DNA of 64,000 nt from Algoriphagus aquimarinus (GTDB taxonomy: Bacteria; Bacteroidota; Bacteroidia; Cytophagales; Cyclobacteriaceae). Below, piece after piece: positions 35,617 through 43,365 of this stretch; position 1 is the first letter of the stretch; each line of letters opens with the position of its first letter. The position numbers were made by a program, and so were the translations under genes. The notes under the pieces were generated by a model. The model made no database searches. It was given only the letters and a program-made list of their open reading frames with translations, and had not been told where the DNA came from. The DNA is taken from assembly GCF_007997215.1 (NCBI RefSeq), contig NZ_VORW01000004.1:186001-250000 (forward strand), read 5' to 3'.

Positions 35617-36639
35617 ATGAATAAGTTTTTATACCTGTTTTGCTGTATTGTTTTTTTATCATTTTCTGCCTTTGCACAGGATGATGAGCGTCTTTTTGAT
35701 GTGGAAGAAATCTTGGAAGTCAGCATGAAGTTTTCGGTAAAGCAGCTTCGGAGTGAGACCAACGATTCGACCTATCTTAACTCCTTTCTGATTTTCAAAA
35801 ACTCTGAAGGTATACAGGATACTCTCGATGTGGGCCTGCGAGTAAGAGGGAATTTCCGTAAGGAAAATTGCTACTATCCACCGATTCGGATGCGGCTCAA
35901 AAAGAAAGAGGGAAAGGATAACCTTTTTGATGGGAATAGGAATCTGAAAATAGTTTTTCCTTGCTCCAAAGCTAACAACGCCGACTCGTATGTAGTGAAG
36001 GAGTTTTTGTGCTATCAGCTATATGAGCAAGTGAGTGAATACACATTTCATACCCGAATGATCCGTATCACCTTTGAGAATGAGGACGACAAGAAGGGGC
36101 AATCAGAGCAACTACTTGGCTTTTTGATTGAAGATGATGATAAAGTTGCAGATCGTTTTGATGGGGAGATTTTGGAAAACAAAAAGATAATAGGGGCAAT
36201 CATGGAAGACACTTCTTCAGTTCGACATGATTTGTTTCAATACATGATTGGCAATACGGACTGGTCGAGTCTCTATCAGCATAATATGAAAATATTGAAG
36301 CTGAACGCAAAAACTGTGATCCCTCTGGCCTATGATTTTGACATGACGGGGATGGTATTGCCGCCTTATGCACAGGTAAGTAATCTGGTCGATATCGAAA
36401 CGGTTAGCGAACGGTTATACAGAGGATTTTGCAGAGATGAATTGCTGATGAAAACAATCAGAGATGAGTTTTTGGCAAAGGAAAATTTACTTTACGGGGA
36501 GATAAAACAACTTGAGCACCTAGTGCCAGGGTACGAGATTAAATTTATGAATAATTACCTGAAGGACTTTTTTGACGTCTTGAAAGATGAAAGACGATTT
36601 GAATTCAATATTTTGACTGCATGCAGAACCTCTGAGTAA
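35617..36639 (+). CDS. Secreted CotH-like protein
   Basis: The 340 residues start with a signal peptide (about 1-21, ending FSAFAQ). The sequence resembles the CotH kinase-like fold: RVRGNFRKENCYYPPIRMRLKK (split across a strand-loop), LFQYMIGNTDWSSLYQHNMK and IPLAYDFDMTGMV correspond in order and spacing to the CotH RGN..., GN.D... and YDxD elements. CotH proteins phosphorylate spore-coat or secreted proteins in other bacteria. Whether this protein is an active kinase is unknown; the similarity is by motif reading only. Confidence 0.6.
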   Translation: MNKFLYLFCCIVFLSFSAFAQDDERLFDVEEILEVSMKFSVKQLRSETNDSTYLNSFLIFKNSEGIQDTLDVGLRVRGNFRKENCYYPPIRMRLKKKEGKDNLFDGNRNLKIVFPCSKANNADSYVVKEFLCYQLYEQVSEYTFHTRMIRITFENEDDKKGQSEQLLGFLIEDDDKVADRFDGEILENKKIIGAIMEDTSSVRHDLFQYMIGNTDWSSLYQHNMKILKLNAKTVIPLAYDFDMTGMVLPPYAQVSNLVDIETVSERLYRGFCRDELLMKTIRDEFLAKENLLYGEIKQLEHLVPGYEIKFMNNYLKDFFDVLKDERRFEFNILTACRTSE

Positions 36640-36759
36640 TTTTTTGAGTTGTTCAATCACTATGCTTAGGGATTCGTTTTAGCTGACTTGATTATTTTGT
36701 ACTAAATCATCCTGATTAACTTAAATTGCTAGCTAGTTAAACAGATAATCACCTAATGA

Positions 36760-37641
36760 ATGGCTTGGAAAAAAGAGAAAACTGAGGAACAACTAGAGGC
36801 AGAAAAGCAGCGGGATATTGATAAAGAACTTAGTAAATCCAATTCTAAGGGTAAAGATACCGCAAAAACACACGGAGAAATTCTCCGCAATCAGATCATC
36901 GATGCGCTGGAAACTTACGACAAAAGCTATCAAAGCCTATTTACAAGTTCTCTGACTGCAGGATTAGAAATTGGTTTTAGCTACTTGATGCTTTGTTCCC
37001 TTTACTTTTTTTTGATCGGCAAAGTAGATGATAGCTCTATCATTCGAATCGTGTCTTTGGTCTATCCGCTGGGATTCATCTTGGTTGTGTTAGGGCAAAG
37101 CATTCTGTTTACTGAGCAGACCGCATTGTTGACACTTCCTGTTTTGAATAAGAAACGAACAGTAGGAAGCATGCTCAAGGTGTGGGGAGTAGTGATTGCC
37201 GGAAATCTTGTTGGAGGTTACGTGATCGCAGGGATTTTACTTTGGCTTGGACCTCATCTGGGGATTTTCACCCAAGAAGTGGTGGTGACTATCGCCGAGC
37301 ACGTACTTCATGCAGAAACTCATGTGATTTTCGTAAGTGCGATTGTGGCTGGGTGGTTGATGGGCTTGCTTTCTTGGTTGTTAGCTTCATCCAGAGATAC
37401 GATCAGCAGAATTGTGATGATTTTTATAATCACAGCAGTGATGTCATTTACCGGTTTGCACCACAGTATAATCGGTAGTGTGGAAATTTTCTCTGGGATG
37501 TTAAGTTCTCCTGATATTTCAGCTTGGGATTATATTTCATTTCAAAGCACCGCTTTGCTAGGGAATGCTTTTGGAGGAGCCATTTTCGTTGCCTTGCTGA
37601 AGTATAGAGCCTTTGTCTTCAATATTATCTCGAAGAACTGA
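36760..37641 (+). CDS. Formate/nitrite transporter (FNT) family protein
   Basis: The 293 residues begin with a charged cytosolic extension (about 1-50), followed by six predicted membrane helices from about 62 to 285. Helix-break regions such as FTEQTALLTLPVLNKK and VSAIVAGWLMGLLSWLL match the FNT family, whose members form pentameric channels for formate, nitrite or hydrosulfide. TGLHHSIIGS contains a plausible central His. Substrate unknown. Confidence 0.85.
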   Translation: MAWKKEKTEEQLEAEKQRDIDKELSKSNSKGKDTAKTHGEILRNQIIDALETYDKSYQSLFTSSLTAGLEIGFSYLMLCSLYFFLIGKVDDSSIIRIVSLVYPLGFILVVLGQSILFTEQTALLTLPVLNKKRTVGSMLKVWGVVIAGNLVGGYVIAGILLWLGPHLGIFTQEVVVTIAEHVLHAETHVIFVSAIVAGWLMGLLSWLLASSRDTISRIVMIFIITAVMSFTGLHHSIIGSVEIFSGMLSSPDISAWDYISFQSTALLGNAFGGAIFVALLKYRAFVFNIISKN

Positions 37642-37797
37642 GTTAAGGAAAATCAACTTATAATTTCAGTTTAGGCTATTTGTTTTTGGTCTAGTCAGTC
37701 TTTCTTCTATATGTTTTTGTACTTGAATGATTGAAAAGATTTTCGCTAAAGTAATGTGGATTTTGAAGCTGAAGGAAGTTGTGTGATTTGATTAATT

Positions 37798-39312
37798 CTA
37801 TAGTCTTTGGGTTAAAATAGCCATAACTGTAGTAATCCCTTCCTTATAATTCCCTAATCTGATATTCTCGTTTGGACTGTGCTGATTGTTATCTGAATTC
37901 ACAGTAGGTATAGTCACTGCTGGGATACCCAATGCATCCACAAATGGAGAAATAGGAATAGAACCTCCAGAGATTCGTATTTGCACTGGGTCCTTTCCAA
38001 ATGCTCGATTCATAGCAGCTCTCAGCCATGCGCCGGTTTCAGAATCCATGGGTGTACGAAAAGCCTGATAAGAAATCGAATAATTCATTTTGACGATTTT
38101 AGGATATTTCATCCGTTCCTCATCACTTGGGTCATGATCAAGAATTTGGAATCCCTGACCTTCTATATGTTTTTTGATAAGGGAAAACAAACGCTCTGGA
38201 TCAGATTCCGGGACTAATCTCACATCGATTTCTGCAAGGGCAGTGGCTGGTACGATTGTTCTGGCTTCTTTTCCTACCCAGGCGGACTCCATACCTCTAA
38301 TGTTCAGAGATGGGTATTGAATGCTTTCTTGGTAGGTCTGTGCTACTTGATCGGTTCTTCCGATTCCCAATTTTTGCTGAATCGCTTCTTCATCATCAGG
38401 AACTTGCGCTAAGATCGCTTTTTCAGTTTCGGTTAAGGAAATTCCATCATAATAACCAGGAATTGTTACTCTTCCATCTTCATCTTTCATGCTCGCCAGA
38501 AGCTGTGCCAAAAGAAAACCTGGGTTTGGAGCATAATTACCATAATGACCACTGTGTTGAGGAAATTTTGGTCCGTAGGTGGTAAGTGTCATTTCTGAGA
38601 TTCCGCGTGCTCCATAGCTCAATGTTGGTTCATTGCTGGTATGTCGCGGACCATCCATGATCAACATTAAATCGGCTTCAAGCTTTTCTTTATAATTCAA
38701 AACTGCACTTGGTAAATTTGGAGATCCTTGTTCTTCTTCAAAATCCAAAATGATTTTGATGTTATAATTAGGAGCAACGCCAGCAGCCTTAAGTGCATCC
38801 CAGCCGGTGAGAAACATGGCTATTGGACCTTTATCGTCTGAAGTTGACCGCCCAAATAATCTCCAATCTGCGTCATAACCCGATTTAAGGTTTTCTGAAG
38901 ACATAATTTCCCATTCTCCGGACTCATTTATGGATTTAAGCACAGGGATATAAGGATCAGGCTGATTCCACTTGCTTCTATCCACTGCCTGCCCATCCAC
39001 GTGGAAATAAAAAAGTGCTGTTTTTGAAGCTCCTGCCTGGCTTTTACTTACTAGTAGCAAGGGAATTCCACCGGTCTCCAATTTTTCAGATTCCCAGCCT
39101 CTCTCGCCAAATTCCTTCTCGCACCAGGCAATATTTACAGCAATTTGTTCCGGATAAGCGGCATCATTTGGCATGCTGACAATTTCCTGGAGCAAGTCCA
39201 ACGCATGCTGCCAATTTTCGTCTGTTAGTTTTTCAAGGTCTGCTTTGGTTGGTGTTTGGCAATATGCAGAAAGGCCAAAGGCAAGGAGGGGCAGTAGTAG
39301 CAGTTTTTTCAT
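37798..39312 (-). CDS. Secreted M20-family dipeptidase
   Basis: A di-zinc exopeptidase of 504 residues from the ATG at 39312. A signal peptide (about 1-17) precedes the catalytic domain: LFYFHVDGQAVD (His and Asp of the first metal site), GRSTSDDKGPIAMFL (bridging Asp), LDFEEEQGSPNLP (catalytic Glu pair) and the C-terminal DNNQHSPNENIRLGNY (His ligand). The dimerisation domain lies between about residues 230 and 400. It resembles the carnosine dipeptidase-like branch of M20. No terminator-like hairpin stood out after it. Confidence 0.9.
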   Translation of the reverse strand: MKKLLLLPLLAFGLSAYCQTPTKADLEKLTDENWQHALDLLQEIVSMPNDAAYPEQIAVNIAWCEKEFGERGWESEKLETGGIPLLLVSKSQAGASKTALFYFHVDGQAVDRSKWNQPDPYIPVLKSINESGEWEIMSSENLKSGYDADWRLFGRSTSDDKGPIAMFLTGWDALKAAGVAPNYNIKIILDFEEEQGSPNLPSAVLNYKEKLEADLMLIMDGPRHTSNEPTLSYGARGISEMTLTTYGPKFPQHSGHYGNYAPNPGFLLAQLLASMKDEDGRVTIPGYYDGISLTETEKAILAQVPDDEEAIQQKLGIGRTDQVAQTYQESIQYPSLNIRGMESAWVGKEARTIVPATALAEIDVRLVPESDPERLFSLIKKHIEGQGFQILDHDPSDEERMKYPKIVKMNYSISYQAFRTPMDSETGAWLRAAMNRAFGKDPVQIRISGGSIPISPFVDALGIPAVTIPTVNSDNNQHSPNENIRLGNYKEGITTVMAILTQRL

Positions 39313-39440
39313 AGGAGTCAATAGAGACCTAAAAAGTAGTGAAACTGATCCGCAAATGAAAAAAGAGAATGATATGAATTGAAATAAAATTATCCAGTAT
39401 GATTGTCTTCAATCTTTCCCGTGGCCATAATCTCTTTGCT

Positions 39441-39460
39441 CATCGGTCTTCCGTCTTCCA
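39441..39460. repeat. Short repeat copy beside the NYN gene
   Basis: Read on the minus strand it is TGGAAGACGGAAGACCGATG. It shares the 15-mer GACGGAAGACCGATG with the tandem repeat at 45620-45645. It lies about ten bases beyond the NYN stop codon. Confidence 0.5.
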
Positions 39461-39470
39461 GCTATTTCAC

Positions 39471-40262
39471 CTACTTCAACTTCACCAACGGATAGTTCAA
39501 TCCATTCACTTCATTCTTCATCACCTGGTACTTTTTCAAACTTTTAAAAAGCTCTGTCAGGTTTCTGAAACCATAAGATCTTGGGTCAAAGCTTGGATCT
39601 ATCTTTCGTAGTGAAGCCCCGATCTTGGCAATGTGAATTTCCTCTTCCTCATCCGAGGAGATTTCAAAAGCTTTGTCAATTACTCCCAAATCTAATTCCT
39701 GAGTTTCTTTGACTGGTGTTTCCTTTTTGACTTCTTCTTCTACCACCACATTTTTACGCGTAGTAGTCATCTGACTTTTCTCAGGTTTCTTCGCTTCCGG
39801 TTTAATGTTTTCCTCTTTTGCTTGAGGAGAAAGATTTTCTGCATAGGTGAAAATCTCACAGGATTGCACAAAAGCTTTTGGGGTAATCCTGCGTCCGATT
39901 CCCATCACAAAAAGGCCTTCCTCACGGATTCTTTTTGCCAAACCTGTGTAATCAGAGTCTGAAGAAACAATACAAAAACCATCTACACTTGTGCTATGAA
40001 GTATATCCATCGCATCGATGATCATGGAACTGTCAGTGGAGTTCTTACCAGTCGTGTAGGAAAATTTTTGGATAGGGCTGAAGGAGTGTAGGTTGATCAT
40101 TTCCTTCCAGCTGTTCATATGTGGAGTAGTCCAGTCTCCGTAAATTCTTCGGATGGTGGCTTTTCCGTATTTGGAAACTTCCTCCAGGATTTCTTTAAGT
40201 AGTCTTGCCTGAGCATTGTCACCATCGATCAATACGGCTATGTTGAATTTGTTTTCTTGCAT
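39471..40262 (-). CDS. NYN-domain (LabA/DUF88-like) protein with C-terminal OST-HTH/LOTUS domain
   Basis: A likely RNA-directed nuclease of 263 residues. The PIN-like NYN domain (about 5-150) begins IAVLIDGDNAQ and contains acidic residues in TDSSMIIDAMDIL and FCIVSSDSDYTGLA, as expected for metal-dependent cleavage. A charged linker (about 152-195) leads to a C-terminal LOTUS/OST-HTH domain (about 200-262) with LRKIDPSFDPRSYGFRNLTE. This domain pairing is known in bacteria; the LOTUS part is also found in eukaryotic germline RNA regulators. Targets unknown. Confidence 0.9.
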   Translation of the reverse strand: MQENKFNIAVLIDGDNAQARLLKEILEEVSKYGKATIRRIYGDWTTPHMNSWKEMINLHSFSPIQKFSYTTGKNSTDSSMIIDAMDILHSTSVDGFCIVSSDSDYTGLAKRIREEGLFVMGIGRRITPKAFVQSCEIFTYAENLSPQAKEENIKPEAKKPEKSQMTTTRKNVVVEEEVKKETPVKETQELDLGVIDKAFEISSDEEEEIHIAKIGASLRKIDPSFDPRSYGFRNLTELFKSLKKYQVMKNEVNGLNYPLVKLK

Positions 40263-40368
40263 ATATAAAAATGTAGTGTTTGAAGCTTAAAGCTAGCAAT
40301 TAGTAAGCCGAGGTTAATGTTTGGAATGGAAAAATCCAGATTACCAGAAACTTCGAGCTCTTAACCGT

Positions 40369-40735
40369 GGTCTGTGTCACACAGACCAATTGATTTGGTT
40401 TTTTAGTAAGTACATGGTAGGGATTTCTATTCTCTTAGAATATAGCTGTCTGAGAAATGGAATCACTGGTCGTGCCTTTGGTACTCTGCCAGATTTTTGA
40501 TTCCTAAAACCCAGAATTTCATTCTGGGCATTTACTTTCCATGCCGTTGGCATTTTCGATGTCCTAACCGAATCTCTTGTCACTAATAGGATTGGTAAAC
40601 GTTTTTGAAAGTGTATAGCTGCGAAGCTTGTACTAAGAGAATCTTGCCAAAGGCAAGACCCATACCAACCCAGAATGCAATTCTGGGTTGGTTACTACTA
40701 GAATGGATTAGAGTGCCAAAGGCACGATCGGTTTC
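40369..40735. repeat. Large inverted-repeat element built of short palindromes
   Basis: This 367-base stretch contains no credible gene. It contains GGTCTGTG/CACAGACC (40369-40387), CCCAGAAT/ATTCTGGG twice (near 40510 and 40670), CTTGCCAAAGGCAAG (near 40643) and related TGCCTTTGG/CCAAAGGCA blocks. The left part (about 40466-40550) is roughly the reverse complement of the right part (about 40640-40735), including CGTGCCTTTGGTACTCT against AGAGTGCCAAAGGCACG. The remaining bases of the 486-base gap between the NYN and deacetylase genes show nothing else. Confidence 0.8.
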
Positions 40736-40748
40736 CACTTTTTCTAAA

Positions 40749-42086
40749 TCAATTCCCTTCCACTCTTGCAAGTTGAACCTTAGCTTCGGCTGAGGGAATA
40801 GAATAGCTCACATAGCTACCTTTACTATCAGACATTACTTCAAGCTTCCTATTTCCTCCTTCTTGAACCAAACTTACACCTTTCCAGCCTTCGGGTAAGT
40901 ATGTTTTAAGAGTTACGGGAATGTCATATATGCTAGCATCCAAGTCTGAGCTTAATGTGATTCTAATTTCATTTTCATCAAGTTCGGAACTGATTGTAGT
41001 AGCTTTTCTTTGGCGAAGGTATTTGGTGACATCGCCAAAAGTGGCAACCCAAACAGCATCCTCATTCTCTTTGACATCCCCAAAGTATTGTTTTAATTCC
41101 TCCCTCTTCAGCGGTTCCCAGCCGTAATCTTCAACTCCGTGGATCACCAGCACCAGCCAGATGTTGTCATGTGCATTCACAGTGTCAGTCCAAGCTTTCA
41201 TTTGATCAATACCCGTAGTGCTCAGCGCGCCTCTTTGCCATTGGACATATTCCTTTTGGGTTTTTCCAGGCTGGACTTTGCTTCCCCGATTGATTTCTTC
41301 CAGCCAGTCTTCCGGCATTCTATTTCTTAATGCAGGGTAGATTTTGTGAGCGTACTCCATGACTCTTTCGTTTTCCGTGCCATAAGGACCCTCAGCAGAA
41401 AATGTAGCATCCTCTCCCATGAACTTCGCTAGGTCGGCTTTACTTTGCTCCAATTCATAGCGCATATTTACTTCATCAAGCACAGCAAGTTTCGGATGCG
41501 TGACGGTATGTGAGGAGATTTCATGGCCCTGTTTTTCGTAAGATTTATATTGCTCCCAAGTAGTGGTGTCAACTGGGTTGTTATGAAAAACCACATCATT
41601 GGTGTCTCTCATGCGGCCATTTCGTATTTTTTCATATCCTTCATCCAGGAGTTTATAGGCTTCCGCTACTTTGCCAGCTTCAAAAAGTGACCCTACGTTC
41701 GCATGATATTCCTCTGCTTCGGTGTTTCCTGTGAAAGCAATTAAGGAAGCTCTTTCGAAGAAATTGGTAGAATCTGTTTTGATGGTAGCGGTTTCAGCGA
41801 TGATGGCCTTTGGATCCCTTCCTATGAATTTCCCTTTTCCAGACCCTTCTACTTTTCCAGTGATTATAAAAAAGGTAGCAGGAAGGCTTAAGCTATCCAT
41901 TATTGGTTTTGCGATGGTCAGTTGATTAATTATCCCGTCATCATAGGTGATAGAAATAGCACCATTCTTTCCATCAGGCCATTTAGTGATTTCTGTTTCC
42001 TGTGACCAATCTGTTGGTGCATTGGCGCATGAAGCAGTGAGTAATAAAACTGCCGGAAATCTCCATACTATATTTAATATTCTCAT
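40749..42086 (-). CDS. Polysaccharide deacetylase lipoprotein
   Basis: A NodB-type carbohydrate esterase (CE4 family), 445 residues from the ATG at 42086. A lipoprotein signal ends at LLTASC (Cys at about 17). The catalytic Asp pair appears in GAISITYDDGIINQ, and the zinc-binding His motif in SSHTVTHPKLAVLD. A C-terminal beta-rich extension (about 340-445) follows. The frame extends upstream to 42140, but that would cross the terminator of the neighbouring gene. Substrate not determined; N-acetylated glycans are usual. Confidence 0.9.
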   Translation of the reverse strand: MRILNIVWRFPAVLLLTASCANAPTDWSQETEITKWPDGKNGAISITYDDGIINQLTIAKPIMDSLSLPATFFIITGKVEGSGKGKFIGRDPKAIIAETATIKTDSTNFFERASLIAFTGNTEAEEYHANVGSLFEAGKVAEAYKLLDEGYEKIRNGRMRDTNDVVFHNNPVDTTTWEQYKSYEKQGHEISSHTVTHPKLAVLDEVNMRYELEQSKADLAKFMGEDATFSAEGPYGTENERVMEYAHKIYPALRNRMPEDWLEEINRGSKVQPGKTQKEYVQWQRGALSTTGIDQMKAWTDTVNAHDNIWLVLVIHGVEDYGWEPLKREELKQYFGDVKENEDAVWVATFGDVTKYLRQRKATTISSELDENEIRITLSSDLDASIYDIPVTLKTYLPEGWKGVSLVQEGGNRKLEVMSDSKGSYVSYSIPSAEAKVQLARVEGN

Positions 42087-42123
42087 TTTTTTCGGATTCT
42101 CTTTTATATATAAGCTAAAAAAA

Positions 42124-42143
42124 GGAGTGCAAATTTGCACTCC
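42124..42143 (-). terminator. Intrinsic terminator after the dienelactone hydrolase gene
   Basis: GGAGTGC pairs with GCACTCC around AAATTT (overall palindromic), followed on the minus strand by TTTTTTT. It lies between the two minus-strand genes and argues for separate transcripts. Confidence 0.85.
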
Positions 42144-42164
42144 GTAATAGTATCAGATGGGACT

Positions 42165-43052
42165 TTACCCCAATTTTTTCTTAAAGAACCCTATGGTTCT
42201 ATCCCAAGCTAAAGTCGCCGCAGCCTCATCGTATCTAGGTGTGGTATTATTATGAAATCCGTGATTCACATCTGGATAGATGAATGCTTGATTTTCCACA
42301 TTATTCGCATCCAGTGCTTTTTCATAAGCTGGCCAGCCTGCATTTACCCGCTCGTCCAGTCCTGCGTACTGAAGCATAAGCGGTGATTTGATTTGAGCTG
42401 CTTCTTCTGCAGATGGCTGACCTCCGTAGAAAGGAACTGAAGCCATTAAAGTTGGAATGCGGACGGCCATCATATTTGAGATCCATCCTCCAAAGCAGAA
42501 TCCTACCACTCCGACCTTGCCATTGCAATCTGGATGTGCCTTCAGATACTCGTAAGCAGCAATGAAGTCTTCCAGCATTTCGTCTCTATTTCGCTTGCTC
42601 TGCATTTCCCGGCCTTCGTCATCATTGCCTGGATATCCGCCAAGTGGAGTTAGCGCATCTGGAGCTAAAGAAATAAATCCAGCTACAGCAGTTCTTCTTC
42701 CTACATCTTCTATGTAAGGATTCAGCCCGCGATTTTCATGAACTACTACCACTCCAGGGACTTTTCCAGAAGTTCCAGTTGGGGTGGATAATAGCCCTTT
42801 GATTTTTCCTCCGCCTTTTGGAGAATCATACATGATGTAGTCCGAAGCAAGACGCGGATCATCGGATTTAATCGTGCGTGTGTCCAAGTAATTTGGCATC
42901 ATCGCACTCATGAGTGCTGCGACCGTTACACCACCGACGGCATAAGCGGATAGTTTTTCGATGAATTGTCTGCGCTCCAGCTTATTGTGAGCATAGGCAT
43001 CATAGAGGTCGAAAACCTCCTGATTGATATCTTCTTTTTTAAGTTCTTGCAT
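42165..43052 (-). CDS. Dienelactone hydrolase family protein
   Basis: An alpha/beta hydrolase of 295 residues. The nucleophile Cys is in [13 protein letters not shown], the Asp in [10 protein letters not shown] and the His in [11 protein letters not shown], the normal triad of this family. The N-terminal part (about 1-50) has an [16 protein letters not shown] segment resembling a Tat-type or membrane-anchoring signal, so the protein may be exported. The exact substrate is unknown. Confidence 0.88.
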   Translation of the reverse strand: MQELKKEDINQEVFDLYDAYAHNKLERRQFIEKLSAYAVGGVTVAALMSAMMPNYLDTRTIKSDDPRLASDYIMYDSPKGGGKIKGLLSTPTGTSGKVPGVVVVHENRGLNPYIEDVGRRTAVAGFISLAPDALTPLGGYPGNDDEGREMQSKRNRDEMLEDFIAAYEYLKAHPDCNGKVGVVGFCFGGWISNMMAVRIPTLMASVPFYGGQPSAEEAAQIKSPLMLQYAGLDERVNAGWPAYEKALDANNVENQAFIYPDVNHGFHNNTTPRYDEAAATLAWDRTIGFFKKKLG

Positions 43053-43173
43053 GGTTTTGGTTTTATGGCTAGTTGTGTAATTTACTAAAATGTCAGATTC
43101 AATAATGTGCGTTCGTGTAATTTCTAAATTCGATTATGTGTAAATACTTCATTAGTCTACTAAACTTGTGACA

Positions 43174-43296
43174 CCTCGACTTCGCTCGGTGACCGTCTAT
43201 TTTGGAGTAGAGAGGGGAGGGAAAAAGTGCGGCAAAGCCGCACTTTTTCCCTCCCCTCAATCACAAGCTAAATCCGGTGGCCGAGCGAAGTCGAGG
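43174..43296. repeat. Nested palindromic element (REPIN-like)
   Basis: The outer arms read CCTCGACTTCGCTCGGTGACC-like (43174-43194) and its reverse complement with two mismatches (43276-43296). Inside lies a perfect 22-bp inverted repeat (43212-43233 with 43237-43258) around AAA; its core is AAAAAGTGCGGC/GCCGCACTTTTT. The outer motif recurs near 61117-61190. The rest of the 43053-43365 gap holds nothing else I can support. Confidence 0.85.
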
Positions 43297-43365
43297 CCTT
43301 TTTCGTATGGTTGACTACTTCGTCTTCATGCCTTTTGACCAGAGAAAATAACCTTACTAGCATGA

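Noticed and set aside
40377..40793. Open frames on both strands within the palindromic element (with repeated VPKAR text)
   Set aside because: They arise from the inverted repeats themselves, lack domain structure and overlap on both strands.
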